Source of the DNA: Anthostomella pinea
Taxonomy: Eukaryota; Ascomycota; Sordariomycetes; Xylariales; Xylariaceae
Assembly (NCBI GenBank): GCA_963556695.1
Contig: CAUWAG010000007.1
Location: forward strand, 1,984,001-2,048,000
Reading direction: 5' to 3'
Length of the DNA: 64,000 bases
Positions 29,617-41,322 of the stretch are shown piece by piece (positions within the stretch are counted from its first letter, which is position 1; each line of letters starts with the position of its first letter). The translations under genes were made by a program, and so were the position numbers. The notes beneath the pieces are model-generated. The model ran no database searches and was not told the origin of the DNA. It saw only the letters and a program-made list of their open reading frames with translations.

Positions 29617-32070
29617 ATGTCGTCCTCCAACAATCAGAAACTGCCGGATTTCCCCGACGTCGAGGCGAAGCTCCAGAAGCCATCGAGGCAGTCCGCGTTC
29701 GAGAAACAGAAGGCTGATGCCGAGGCCAAGCGCAAGAGGGAGGCTGCCGAGACCGCTGCCGTGTACGAGAGCTTCGTCAAGAGTTTCGATAACGACGATG
29801 ACGACGACAATGGGAACATGCCAGGCCAGCGCGGCGGTCACCAAGGAGCGAACCTCGGTCGCCCAGGTGGAAATGGTCCCGCCTTTGGGGGTGGAGACCC
29901 GCCGAAGAGACATTTCGGTGCAGGAAACGCAGGTCTGGGCTTGAAGAGCGGACCTGGATCTCTCCCCCCAGCGCCGCCCGCCTTCGGCAAGAAGAAGTTC
30001 GACAGCTTCCAACAAGGCTTCAACAGGAAAGGCCTGGATGACGGGCGTGGGCAACTCGGACCTCGTGACGATGACAGTGAAAGGAGCCAGGCGTCGAGAC
30101 CCAAGGGCATTCCCAAGGCATTCGATACCAGCGATGACGAGACCGACACGCGATCTCGCGATGCGGCGGAGGAGAAGGCCACCGCGAGACCTACACTCCG
30201 GCTGTCCAACCTACCTCCCGTCACTTCGCCTGCCGTGATTAAGGCCTTGATACCCTCCACCTTGACCGTGGAGAATATCAAGATTTTACCGTACAACAAT
30301 ACGAGAGGGGGCGAGCGGAAATCCATCGCCGCTATCGTCACACTCTCCCAGGAGACCCCAGCAGCTGATATCGAGGCCGCTGTCAGCTCCCTGCAGAACA
30401 GGTATCTTGGCTACGGGTTCTACTTATCACTTCACAGGCATCTATCCTCTGCTGTTGCCACCACAACGATACCGACACTATCGTCCTCGTCGACATCCCA
30501 GGCTTTCGGTGCCAAACCTGTCCCTCAAGCAAACGAAAACAACATTTACAAGCCTGGTGGGTTTCACCGCGGGTTCGCTCCGCCGTCGTCCTATGGACCA
30601 GGTGGTGGTCCGATGCAGAGGACCATTCTACATGTTCCGGTACAACCCCCAAAGGATATCAAGCAGATTCAGCTTATCCACAAGGTTGTCGAATCGGTTC
30701 TGGAGCATGGCCCCGAGTTTGAAGCTCTTCTCATGTCGCGCCCCGATGTGCAGAGAGAAGAGAAATGGGCCTGGCTTTGGGACGCTCGCAGCGAGGGTGG
30801 TGTTTGGTATCGATGGCGGCTGTGGGAGGTCATCACGGGCGCCGAGGCGAATGCTGTCCGACAGGGGAAGTATCTGCCACTCTTTGACGGCAGCCATGCG
30901 TGGAAGATGCCTGAGAAGCCACTGACTTACGAATACACTACTGCGATTGATGAGTTCGTATCGGATCCAGAATACAGCTCCTCTGATGAGGAGGATTTCG
31001 AGGACGAAGGCAACAAGCCCCCGGAAGGTGGTGACAACGAGAAAACATACCTCAACCCGTTCGACAAGGCAAGGATGGCACATCTACTTGCACGGCTTCC
31101 TATGACCCTGACAAAGATTCGGAAAGGGGACATTGCCCGCATCACCACCTTTGCCATCACCCATTCTAGTCGTGGAGCTGACGAGATAGTCGACATGATT
31201 GTGTCAAATATTGTGAAGCCATTAGCCCTCACATCCGCAAACCCAGAGCACAAGAAAGGTGGGAGTGACGAAGAGCTCGGACGCGGGTCCCAGGATGCAA
31301 CACCATTGCCTGAGGACGTAGCTGCGAAGACAGCCGAGGCACAGGATACCAGCGGCTCCAGCTTAGTTGGTCTCTACGTTGTCAGTGACATTCTCTCGTC
31401 CTCGGCTACAAGCGGACTCCGACACGCATGGCGCTATCGCCAGCTCTTTGAGACCTCGCTCAAGCAAGGCAAGGTCTTTGAGATCTTGGGCCTCACTGCC
31501 GAACGCCTGAATTGGGGCAGACTTCGTGCGGAGAAATGGAAGCGCAGCATTGGTCTCGTCCTCAGCCTCTGGGAAGGCTGGTGCGCATTTCCTAACGAGA
31601 GCCAGCAATTATTCATGCAGACGTTCGAGAACCCCCCGAGTGCGAAGAAGGAGGAGCAGACGGAAGAGGTGGTCAAGAAGGCGGGCAAGTGGAAGACCGT
31701 CGAAGCGGGGTCTGGGGTACTCGGCGAAGAGAAGGCATTCCTCCCCGTGTCTACACGCACGGACGCAGGAGATGACAATGGGGAGGGTGGGGCATCGATG
31801 GATGACGTTGACGGCGAGGTCATGGATGAGGATGCGGACATGATGGACATGGACCTCGACAGCGACATCGATGGCGTACCTATGGACGACGACGAGGAAG
31901 AGGGTGGGGTGGCCATGGATCAAGATCAAGCAGACAATAACAATGCCGACGAAACCAGTCACGCAGAGAAGCCCCGCGCGTCTCCACCGAAAGAATCACA
32001 ACAGCCCAGGAGGCGCTTGAGGGCGGTGGATATGTTTGCCGACTCTGACGGTTCGGATAATGGCAGGTGA
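29617..32070 (+). CDS. SR140/U2SURP-like U2 snRNP-associated splicing factor
   Basis: The intronless 817-residue protein has an N-terminal charged, coiled-coil-prone segment (AFEKQKADAEAKRKREAAE, ~27-46), a Gly-rich stretch and an RRM-like domain at about 193-278 (LRLSNLPPVTS ... YGFYLSLHRHL). A SURP/SWAP-type module lies at about 350-402 (IHKVVESVLEHGPEFEALL, then EEKWAWLWD, VWYRWRLWE). A CID/RPR-like helical domain follows at about 485-660 (LTKIRKGDIARITTFAI ... VGLYVVSDILSSS ... RYRQLFETSL). The acidic C-terminus ends in RRRLRAVDMFADSDG. This order is that of SR140/U2SURP, a U2 snRNP-associated protein acting in pre-mRNA splicing in the nucleus. The long Asp/Met-rich acidic tail (about 720-770) is low complexity. 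Recognition rests on domain order and signature residues. Confidence 0.85.
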   Translation: MSSSNNQKLPDFPDVEAKLQKPSRQSAFEKQKADAEAKRKREAAETAAVYESFVKSFDNDDDDDNGNMPGQRGGHQGANLGRPGGNGPAFGGGDPPKRHFGAGNAGLGLKSGPGSLPPAPPAFGKKKFDSFQQGFNRKGLDDGRGQLGPRDDDSERSQASRPKGIPKAFDTSDDETDTRSRDAAEEKATARPTLRLSNLPPVTSPAVIKALIPSTLTVENIKILPYNNTRGGERKSIAAIVTLSQETPAADIEAAVSSLQNRYLGYGFYLSLHRHLSSAVATTTIPTLSSSSTSQAFGAKPVPQANENNIYKPGGFHRGFAPPSSYGPGGGPMQRTILHVPVQPPKDIKQIQLIHKVVESVLEHGPEFEALLMSRPDVQREEKWAWLWDARSEGGVWYRWRLWEVITGAEANAVRQGKYLPLFDGSHAWKMPEKPLTYEYTTAIDEFVSDPEYSSSDEEDFEDEGNKPPEGGDNEKTYLNPFDKARMAHLLARLPMTLTKIRKGDIARITTFAITHSSRGADEIVDMIVSNIVKPLALTSANPEHKKGGSDEELGRGSQDATPLPEDVAAKTAEAQDTSGSSLVGLYVVSDILSSSATSGLRHAWRYRQLFETSLKQGKVFEILGLTAERLNWGRLRAEKWKRSIGLVLSLWEGWCAFPNESQQLFMQTFENPPSAKKEEQTEEVVKKAGKWKTVEAGSGVLGEEKAFLPVSTRTDAGDDNGEGGASMDDVDGEVMDEDADMMDMDLDSDIDGVPMDDDEEEGGVAMDQDQADNNNADETSHAEKPRASPPKESQQPRRRLRAVDMFADSDGSDNGR

Positions 32071-35000
32071 TGACAACTCAACGAAGATGTTGATTGCGCC
32101 ATGCGCCGCGCCACTCTGCTCACGATTTGGCTTGCGCAAATAGCTCCACCGTGTGATGTAAGTTCAGCACTTTGTGTACACAGCCTCAGCCACGCAGCCC
32201 ACGAAAGTTGTCTTTCGCGTAATTGACAGGACTCGTTCCTATCAATCTCGCACGTGTTTGTTTTGAGGAAAGAGATGCGAAGGCGTGCGTGTTGTCACGA
32301 GACAGAGACGCGAGGTGTGAACAGAGTGCTTACGGCGTTGGAAACAGTCAGCTAGTTCAACTCAATCCGAGTCGACTGCAGTATCAAATGCCGTGCAATT
32401 CTCTGGTGTCAGCGTTGTTGGACATGAGGTCAGGGCGATACTTCAAGGCAACGGCACCAACTCGAACAGGCTGTGGAGCCCGAGGAACGGACTGGTCAAT
32501 TGTTGAGGACAGAGACTACGTCCACTTTGGATGACAGACCAGGAACCTGCCTTAGGCGCCAAGGCTGGTGCATTGGTCCCCTTGGCTCTCCCGTGGTGAG
32601 ATTCGCGGCTTGCACACCGAGCTCGGCGTGGGCAGGCAGTAGCAGCTAGTAAGTTACCTGCACCCGCAATGTTCGCGGCGGTGGCGTTGTGTCGGCAGAC
32701 CAGAGCTGCAGAGTTTGACCCTCGACTCTCGACGAACTCGACGCACTCGACGAAATCGTGGTCCATGCTCCCATATTCCATTCATAAGCTTGATGATATG
32801 GTGACCGGAGAGTCTTGCTCCAATGTCAAGAAGCCCTGCGGAGCCTGATGCCCACGCCAATGCTGGTTAAGGTTCTGTCACCGGAAGCCTTCGAGCGAGA
32901 TCTCGAAACTTTTTCGCGCCGAGCGAGTTTCTTAGTCATCCTCGGTGGTAGTTGTCAAAATTGAAACAATCAAATTCCCATCTGACGCCAGCCGCCCAAG
33001 TGATACGCGCGCCGTTGTCTTGTCGGCGCCACCCCGTAGTGTAGTATCCACTAACTACTTACTCTCTTGCTCGACAGGTGCTTAACAACGCGGCAAAGAA
33101 GCCCAAGAGCGGTTTAGGTTTAGACCGGTCGAGACCATCCAGATGATAGATCCTAGTCTGACCCAATCTGGCCTCTTGATCGTTGCGCTGATCCTCTTCT
33201 GACATGGCGCCCGGTACCAAGATCCGTCCAGTGGCCTACTGTACCCCGAATTTGATGAAGCTAGCTAGAGTACCATCATCACCTCTGACCTTCTCACTTC
33301 AATGTTGTGAAAGTTTGTATCGCGTACAGCTGATCAGATGATAGAAAGGAAGTGTTCTTCATGCTAGGATCTATGAAATGGAGCCGGGGAGCTGCGCAGG
33401 GACGAACCCCTGTGCCTAGTCACGTACCTATAGGTACCACCTGGTCACGTGGGTACCACCTTGCGACAGCTTGTGAAAGTTGTCATCAAAAGTACCGACA
33501 CTTACCTCTCCAGTCTAGCTAGCTGGGAGCGAATCCATTCCTCAGCACTGCGCCGTCCCCTGCGCCTAACCGACAGTGGCCAGGCTCACCGAACTCTCAT
33601 CTGCTTTTCTTGGCACCTGTTCTCCATGGCCCCGCGCCCCCGACCCCAAGCCCCCGTTTTGGTAGAGCACCGATGCCCCCAGTCACGTTCCTGGGACGTC
33701 CAAGGCTCCGTCTACGAGGTTCGGGACATCGGGCTAGATAGGTGGCGCTCACCAGGCACCGCTCACCAGGCACCGCTACGTTGACTACATTTGACTAGCT
33801 AGAAACGCTAATACAATTCCGTCATACCTTTGACGACGACATCACTTCACTTCGCAAGCAAGCAATCAAGCAACATGATGTTCAACCGAGAGAGAATGTT
33901 ATTGTTCATTTTACTAGCTTCAAAGCTGTGTGATGACACATCGCACTTGATGAAGAATCGGCTTATACAGGATTCCCTCGCGCTTAGCTAGTGCGACGTC
34001 AGCGCCAGGAATGTCGAGGTGAATCTGATCGGGGCAGTGAAGATGTTTGGTGCCGACAGTGTATGTAGAGTTGGCCGGTGACATTTGTCTAGGTTTGTTT
34101 TGATGAATGATGGCTGGCAGGTGATGGTGCCCGGGGCATGGTGGATACGGTAGCTCAGACAGGTACTCGTCAGGGCTCTAATCGCCTTGACTCAGTTTTG
34201 AAGTCGTGCCGACTTCTGGGCCAGGGCCGTTTACTTGGTTCCCGCATGGTATCCCAGAACGAGGAACGACTGGAAAAACCTGGGTCAACGGCAATTCGAG
34301 CCCTGGCGAGTACGTTGAGATTGACGGCTCACTGGGATGTTGGAGAAATGGGGCTTGGTTATAGCATGACTAAGCAGGTTCGACATCATCCCGCCATATG
34401 TATCTTCTGTCCCAAGTTTACCTAATTTAGCCCGCGAGCTCAGAAGGTTTTGGGCCTCGTAGAGGGGCGTCTGTACAAAGTCTACAGAGGCAGACGCTAA
34501 GCAGGGGTTCTTGCGACTGAGTTTCTCACCGAATAGTTTGATATCAACAATGTCTTCATCAAGTTTCGCGCGGACGACGAGGATAGCCGCATAAATTGGG
34601 CTATGCCAGATGGAGAACACGGACTACGCGCTTTCGTCGCAAAAATCATAATAAACAATCATCACACTCCCGAGCTTTGCCTCTTTCGAGCAGGCCTGAC
34701 TCAGGATCACAAGGTAGTTCGATGAGGAGCAGGGGTGTCAGGACATAGTTATGGGTTGATGGTCAGCCAGCAAAATGCAACGAGTTGCGACTATGTGAGA
34801 ACCTGTCTGCAGCATAGCAATTTACTTCGGCTAGTATTGTCATAGAGCAGTTCAGAATATCCCAGTAATCTTGAGCGGAGCTGAAGAATCAGGGCGGACC
34901 TGATAAGTCCATCCAATGTAGGTGGTGCCTAACGTTTCCCAGCTAGAGCTGTCACCTAAGTTGGAGCCTGGTTCACGCAATGGATGGGGTGGCGTATCAT

Positions 35001-35511
35001 TGGCGTTGGGCAAGGCGTTGGGAACCTAAGTACTCCTGGATCACTGGCTGAAATCCATGTGAAGCTCCGGCCAGACCAGGAGGTGCCAGAGGCGTCCACA
35101 GCAGCATGCCAGCACGACTACGGTCCACCTTTGGACGCCACGCAGTTCTTCGCCGCTGTACGCAGAGGCTTGTGCTGCTGATTCTCCGGGAACTGTTCCC
35201 TCTGCAATGTGGGCTAGATGATATCCGGCTTGGACTAGATACGCGTGAAGAAGTTGATACCGTTGTGGCGGGAACGTGAGCGTATAGAGCTGCCGAAAGA
35301 GAAAGAAATAACGGCTTAGTTGGGCTGCGCTAGATGCGCCTTGCACTTCAAACAGTATACTTGGTTGATTTTCCTTCTTCCAAGTGTAAACCTTGATATT
35401 CAGGGCTCGGAGAATAAGACAGGTTGAATCAGTGGACCAGAGGCAGCCATAATACTTAATAAACGAGACCTCTGCTCTTGTCTATCCTTCCCAGTTGACC
35501 TTTTACACTTA
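32071..35511. other. Long intergenic stretch without a supportable gene
   Basis: Only short frames without family resemblance are present. A small tandem CACCAGGCACCGCT repeat occurs at about 33749-33778. At 33390-33415 the stem CAGGG..CCCTG with a GTTCG loop on the minus strand resembles a tRNA T-arm, but no A box or acceptor stem accompanies it. Confidence 0.35.
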
Positions 35512-35797
35512 TTCCCACCCTGCACCGACAACCCCCCCCATAACTTCGGTGACCACAAGCACAATCGAACTGTTGCCCACATTGCATCAACACGTGCTTC
35601 ACGATCACCTGGAAATCACAAGCAACACCAGCCAACAGTGATTTATTATATATCACGTTCCCACCGTGCCTCGACGACTTCCCCTCATTACTTCCACAAC
35701 CACAATCGAACTATTCCCACATTGCACCAACACGTGCTTCACGATCACCTACAACATCACAAGCGACACCAGCCAACAGTGAGTTATTCTATATCTC
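35512..35797 (+). repeat. Tandem duplication, two ~145-bp units
   Basis: Units 35512-35657 and 35658-35797 are diverged tandem copies. Both contain TTCCCACC, ACCACAA..CAATCGAACT, CAACACGTGCTTCACGATCA and CACCAGCCAACAGTGA in order. The tract lies about 1.3 kb upstream of the copper-fist gene, in pyrimidine-rich DNA that may be its promoter/leader. CACGTG E-box-like cores recur in both units. Confidence 0.6.
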
Positions 35798-35943
35798 GAT
35801 CACTCCCGCCGCCCGTCTTTGCCTTTCCATCCGCATGCTCATGCTCTTGCCGGGACGCCTCTCCTACCGGTCTCGCTCCCACTCCCTCCCGGCTCCAAAC
35901 TCTGACTTGACCGGGCCCCCCTCTGACCCCCATCCTGTTCTTC

Positions 35944-36078
35944 CATCAGCCTCGCACTTCATCGCAGGGCTCGTCACACTGTACCGCGGGCCCAACCCCG
36001 GCTTGATCGAAACCCCTTCTGAACCCCCTTCTGTCATTTCATCAGCCTCGCACATCATCGCAGGGCTCGTCACACTGT
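35944..36078 (+). repeat. 39-bp direct repeat (two copies, one mismatch)
   Basis: 35944-35982 and 36040-36078 share a 39-base sequence beginning CATCAGCCTCGCAC and ending GGGCTCGTCACACTGT with one mismatch. A reading frame across it would repeat SASHxIAGLVTL, but I have no other evidence that it is translated. Confidence 0.6.
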
Positions 36079-37081
36079 CCCACGTGCCCACAAGCTACTC
36101 GCCTCGGTCTAGTACCCGAGACGTCCCCGTACTGAGACCGTCTATTCGGCGCCTGGTAGCTCGCATCCATTCATCTTCTCGTTCTTGTCCTCGTCCTTGT
36201 CCTTATCTTTACTCTTCATCTTCTCACCACCCCCTTACTTGATCATCGCATTTGCATCCATCCTCCTCTACATACGGTTCACTCCACACGTCAACGTCAG
36301 TGTCACTTCTCTTCATGTTCCATTGACCACTTCGAGTGCCCAGTGGTACTCGAGGCTGCATCATCCTCTCCCGGTCGCCTGAACCACGGGTCATGCAGCT
36401 GGCGCCCGCTGACATCCGACCGAAGTGTCGAGTCTGTCGTTTACTAATGTCCAGGCACAACAGACTCCCAACTTGCCGATTATCGGTATAGATCTTCGGA
36501 TTGCTATCCTTCCCCGAAGACATCGTCGGCCGAGTGACCATCACTTGACCGACGATCACAGTAAGTTACTACCCACCTCACTTCCGTACCTACCTTGCCC
36601 ATCGGATCAGCTTGCAGTTGAACGTCTTTGTGGCCGTTAAACTTTGGTCCAGTGTGGCTACCCACACTGTCGGCTGCACCATCACAGCTGCAACACCAGA
36701 TTATCTGCTGCCCGTGATATCTCTACCCCCAAGGTATCCGAGACAAGAGTTACAACTGACATCTTTTTGCACAGATATTCACTCTTCATCCATCGAACAA
36801 CATCTCAGCGGCGACCATATACTGTCTGGCCAGTCTCACCCATCGCAATATATCCATCTCGTCGTCGAAATATCTCCAGGTTACACTTTAGTGAGGTTTG
36901 CAGCCCTGTCGGAAGACCTCTATGAGCCGCTTGTCATACTAAGCTGACCCGACTGTCGATTGATTATAGAGCGAATAAGTCATCATCGAATACCAAATTG
37001 ACTAGCGCCCCTTTCCCCACGCCATCCCTGACCTACTTTGCCCGTGTCGTGTCGGATCATTGTCAACCCCCCTTGTTGAAA
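36079..37081 (+). promoter_or_regulatory. Pyrimidine-rich upstream region of the copper-fist gene
   Basis: C/T-rich DNA with many short frames. It probably holds the promoter and leader of the gene starting at 37082. No specific site was recognised. Confidence 0.35.
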
Positions 37082-38451
37082 ATGTCTACACAAAACGAGG
37101 AGATGGAGGAGAGACAGGTATGGCTTGCGGTGATGGGGGTGTGGGGTGTATTCATCAAGGAGAAGGGTACATTCTTCGGCGGAGTAAAGTACGCCTGGTA
37201 AGTCTTATCCTATAGCCTATTACGTCTACGCATCGTTTCTCTGCACATAGGCGCTAACACTCTGACCCCACTGCTTGTAGTATACCTTGCCACATAGGAG
37301 GCCGCAATTGGGAATGCGAGCATCACAAGGAAGAACTATTTCCGGCGAAAGGACCGGGACGGCCACGCAAGGGAAGCCCTCATGTTCAGAGCAAAAAATG
37401 TTGGCGCGGCCAATGCGACATATGCGGTCCGGGTGCTGCGCGGAATTCCGCGGCATTACGAGCCCAGGCGAAGCTGGGAATTAACACGGGATCGGTGGGG
37501 AGTGCACCACCGATGCTGCCTACGGGAGCAACGTCCTCTTCGTTGCCGATGTACTATTCCGGTCCCGGCCAAGACGGGCAAAGCTTATTCATGCCTCCGC
37601 AAGGCTTTGGTCCCGGCCCTGGTGTTGACATGGGCCTAAACCCATACTATCCAACGGGATTAAATCAGCCGCACCAGCTCGAAAACCTCCAGCTGCCACC
37701 GCACATGCCGGCCCAGATGCAGAATCAGGGCACTCAGCATGGGCCGGCTTTCGATTATTCTTTCCAGCAGCACGTAGGATACCCTCCGATCCCACAGAAC
37801 GGCGTATCTAAGAAGGAGTACGTGCCCACCGGCAAGCCTCGCAGTCTCCCGAAAGGAAACGGCGTGAAGAAGGCCACCAAGGCCAAGCCCGCTGCTGCAG
37901 CTGTATCGACGCGTACTGGCGGTCGCGGTCGCGGCGGACCCACCGGGCCCGGACTGCCGCCGGGCTCGGGGCTTATCGGTTCCGGTACACCATCGACAGG
38001 ATACGAAGGCCATGGCTATGGCTTTCCCGAAGTCTTCCATACCATGCCTTCCAAGCCATACTATGGAGGCCCCGTTATTAGCTTACCTCCTCTCACCGAC
38101 TTACCTCCTCTCATGACGCCATCCGCGAGCGGACAGTCGTCCAACTCGGACTTTATGGGCCCCGGCACACCAGCGGCATCCTATGGAGTCCTCTACAATG
38201 GCTTACCTAACGCCTTCGCCACCATGCCGGATCCCATGACGCCATTCGGGGGCGGACAGCAGCCCGGCTCGGGGCCTGGGGCTTTTGGCATATCAGCGTC
38301 AGGCTCTCAAGCCCAGGACATGGAAAACCCAGGGGAATTCATGTCCCGGGTTTGCAATGGAGATCCCACGAATTGCATGTGCGCCGCCTATGTGGCATTC
38401 AACCTTGACTCCATGAGCGGCGCTCTCTACTCGCAGCCCAAAAGGCAATGA
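37082..38451 (+). CDS. Divergent copper-fist transcription factor
   Basis: Two exons, 37082-37197 and 37281-38451, give 428 residues. The 83-base intron (GTAAGT...TGTAG) falls inside a Cys codon, so GVKYA-C is completed across it. The joined text reads GVKYACIPCHIGGRNWECEH followed by HKEELFPAKGPGRPRKG and a CWRGQCDIC cluster. Known copper-fist domains read GxKYACxxCIRGHR..C.H.DRPL....KGRP...C..C, so the zinc ligands and the GRP DNA-contact motif are recognisable, although the RGHR core is HIGGR here. Family members (ACE1, MAC1, CUF1, GRISEA) control copper or iron homeostasis genes. The rest is Pro/Gly-rich (GGRGRGGPTGPG), with a C-terminal CNGDPTNCMC resembling the Cys clusters of copper-sensing regulators. 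The start and the short N-terminus are less certain. Confidence 0.68.
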
Positions 38452-38454
38452 TAC

Positions 38455-39858
38455 AGGGTACTTACTAACTCATATCGTGGGACAACGATGTACGACACAT
38501 AACGGATTTGATTTTTACGGGAGGTTACTGGATATAGAGCTGTTACTGCTGCCTCGGTCATCACCAGGTATCTTCAACATATTACTTCGGCGACCTGCGC
38601 AAGCCTCGAGGCAGCAAGGTGTATAAGAAGGAATGATTATCGGTTATTGCATGGATTAGGAAGCGTGGCATTTGGTACAGCAGGCATAATGATGCGCTAG
38701 GAAACTTGACCCATTGGTTGCTCATTACTCGTCTGGGTGTGATGGCTATCTTCAGACTAACAAATTGCGGGTGGGACAATCCGCTTAGTCTGGAGCTGAC
38801 GTTAGACCCAGACGAGTAGGTTGACACAAGGAAAGTTGGGACACATTCAACCATTATTGATCATCACAGGAATCGGCAAGCGGGACGTTCGAAAGACAGA
38901 ATAGAGGGGGAGTAGGAAGGTGAAGGCGTTGATGCTTCGTTCGACGGGTGGACACAAGATGACTTGGGAGGGAACCCAGACATCAGATCCATAATAAAGC
39001 CGGATGTATTGTTAACACAGTGTTTGCCTCATTAGGTCGACACAAGATAACGTGGGACCAGGGCCGATGAAGAGCCTGTCCATGGAGGAACTCAGACATG
39101 ACATACAGAGTAATTCCAAATATATTATTAACACCGGAGGCCATCAAGTGTGACTGTGATTCTGTGCACCTTGCCTGTGTAGCCTTGCTCCGATGGATGA
39201 TATATGTAGAGCATGCCGGCGTTTTGGGTTCTGCTGATCTGCTGTTGACGGGGTCGGGTCGGGTCAGGTCCGGTGCCGGCTCGTCGGGTCGGCCCTTACC
39301 ATAAAGTTAAGAGGGATCTTGATGCCAAGATGTGAGGCTGAGGTAAGGAAGCACCCAATCGATATGGGAGTAGCAGTGGGTATGTGACAGGAGTTGTGGT
39401 TTGGCACGAATAATGATATGCAGTACCCCATGTGATATATTTAGACGTTCTTGGCGTTGAGGCTGAATGAAAAGGGGCGTGGAACTTGGATCTGGGGTAC
39501 ATGCCCCCGTCAGGGGACCCCTGTCATGCATCGTCCGGGTCCCCACATGTAACAATGTAACCCACATGTGACAACTCTGCCGCAACTGCAAGACATCGAA
39601 ATAATAACATCATCTTCCAATAAGCCAGCTCATCCTACCATCGATCACACTGAGTCCAGCAGGAGCCATATTGAAACCCATAATCCTCGACGCGTCGATC
39701 ACCCCCGACCGTACGAGACGACAATTTAAACCGGGGTCCCCACCCGAGAGTCGCAGCACAATTTGCACACTGCTCCACTGGCATAGCTACCGTACCACAC
39801 TTGATACAGACGATACCCATTCCTGCTATATCAATGACACGGTCTACGTCGCACCACT
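38455..39858. other. Intergenic, nothing recognised
   Basis: The stretch contains the 3' flank of the copper-fist gene and the upstream region of the next gene. A GGGTCGGGTCGGGTCAGG-like short repeat is at about 39250-39268. Confidence 0.4.
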
Positions 39859-41322
39859 ATGGCTGAACCTGGGTACCGACACCGAGACCGCGGACTCGAA
39901 CGCAATGACGAGCGTGGAGAGCGGTCGGACGACAGTTTTCCCGGACGAGCTTCCAAAACCAATGACAAGCGATCGCGCGACGACGACCCTGATACGGATG
40001 AGCGACGGGCGAGGAGGAGATATGCGTATGGAGATGGAGATGGTAGGAGAAAGAGGAGGAGATCGGAGTCTCCACGACGGAGGGAGGAGCGAGAACGTTA
40101 CGATGGACACAGGCGGAGGGACGATGGCAATACCACAGAGCGACGGCGGGATCGAGAAGAAGGGCGAGATGACTCAAAAATACTCGACGACAGAGACGCA
40201 CGCGACCATGCCTCTCGATCCACACGCCGTACGCATCATCGAGACGACAACGACAACCACGACCGCAATCACAAACACAAGCACCACCACCACCGTCACC
40301 ACGCCCACCACCGCTCCCCAACACGCGTCCAGAAGCCGACGCCCACCACCCTGCCCTGCGATGCGCGCCCCCTATCCCGCACGGCCGACTACGGCACCTT
40401 CCGCCCGCTGCTGGCGCGCTACCTCGACGTGCAAAAACAAAAAGACATCACGGCGCTCGACGAGCGCGAGGTGCGCGGCCGCTGGAAGAGCTTCGTTGGC
40501 AAGTGGAACGCCGGCGAGCTGGCCGAGGGCTGGTATCATGCTGAGCTGTTCCAGGAGGCTGTACTGGAGTGGAAGGAGCTGGGGCTGGATCGCGCGATGG
40601 AGGAGGCGGAGGCGGAGCGTGGGCGTGGACACGGACGTTTGGGAAGCGGTGATGGGGAGAAAAGGGGGGTCGATGAGGTACTAGGTGGTGAGGTCCTGGG
40701 TGGTGGCATAGTGGCTGGGGAAGATGTGGATGGCGCTGGGGAAGGGCACGGAGGTGACGATGAAGACGACGACGATGACTATGGCCCCATTCTCCCCGAC
40801 CAAGCCACAACATCTTCATCCGGCACACAGCATCCACAAACAAGACACGGCCCCGGCATCCCCAACCTGCAAGACCTCTCCCTCCAGCGCGAAGCCCACA
40901 CCGAGTCCACCCTCGAAGCGCGCGACCGCCTCCGCCTCGACCGCAAAGCCGACCGCGCCACGCAGAAGGAGCGCCTCGAGGACCTAGCGCCCCGCGCCGA
41001 GCCGGGCACGCGCGAGCGCCAGCTCGAGAAGAAGCGCGAGGTCAACGAGAAGATGAAGGGGTTCCGGGAGAAATCGCCCGGCGGCGAGATAAACGACGCC
41101 GAGCTGCTTGGGGGAGGAGGTGGTGGGGGAGGGGATAGTCTGGAAGAGTATAAACGCATGAAGGAAGCGGATCAGCGAAAGAAGACGGAGCGCGAGGTCC
41201 GGAGGGAGGAGGTGCAGAGGGCGAGGGCTGCGGAGCGGGAGGAGAGGGTCAGGGAGTATCGAGAGAAGGAAGAGGGAACGCTCGCTGTGCTGAAGGAGAT
41301 TGCGCGGCATCGGTTTGGGTGA
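39859..41322 (+). CDS. Arg/Asp-rich, probably nuclear protein with a conserved central helical module
   Basis: One exon encodes 487 residues. Residues 1-155 are an RD/RE/RS- and His-rich low-complexity region (RRKRRRSESPRRREERER, HKHKHHHHRHHAHH) of the kind found in splicing-associated nuclear proteins. The central module, about 175-255 (GTFRPLLARYLDVQKQKDI, EREVRGRWKSFVGKWNAGEL, AEGWYHAELF), is well ordered and looks conserved. An acidic stretch and YGPILPDQ follow. The C-terminal third is a long charged coiled coil (TRERQLEKKREVNEKMKGFREK; QRKKTEREVRREEVQRARAAEREERV, cited in parts). Similar proteins in other fungi are generally annotated as hypothetical or RNA-helicase-HEL117-like, but no helicase motifs are present here. 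Function is not assigned; a role in mRNA processing is a guess from composition. Confidence 0.7.
   Translation: MAEPGYRHRDRGLERNDERGERSDDSFPGRASKTNDKRSRDDDPDTDERRARRRYAYGDGDGRRKRRRSESPRRREERERYDGHRRRDDGNTTERRRDREEGRDDSKILDDRDARDHASRSTRRTHHRDDNDNHDRNHKHKHHHHRHHAHHRSPTRVQKPTPTTLPCDARPLSRTADYGTFRPLLARYLDVQKQKDITALDEREVRGRWKSFVGKWNAGELAEGWYHAELFQEAVLEWKELGLDRAMEEAEAERGRGHGRLGSGDGEKRGVDEVLGGEVLGGGIVAGEDVDGAGEGHGGDDEDDDDDYGPILPDQATTSSSGTQHPQTRHGPGIPNLQDLSLQREAHTESTLEARDRLRLDRKADRATQKERLEDLAPRAEPGTRERQLEKKREVNEKMKGFREKSPGGEINDAELLGGGGGGGGDSLEEYKRMKEADQRKKTEREVRREEVQRARAAEREERVREYREKEEGTLAVLKEIARHRFG

Noticed and set aside
33371..33420. T-arm-like hairpin suggesting a tRNA on the minus strand
   Set aside because: There is no A box, D stem or acceptor stem at the required distances, and the B-box-like text deviates from consensus.
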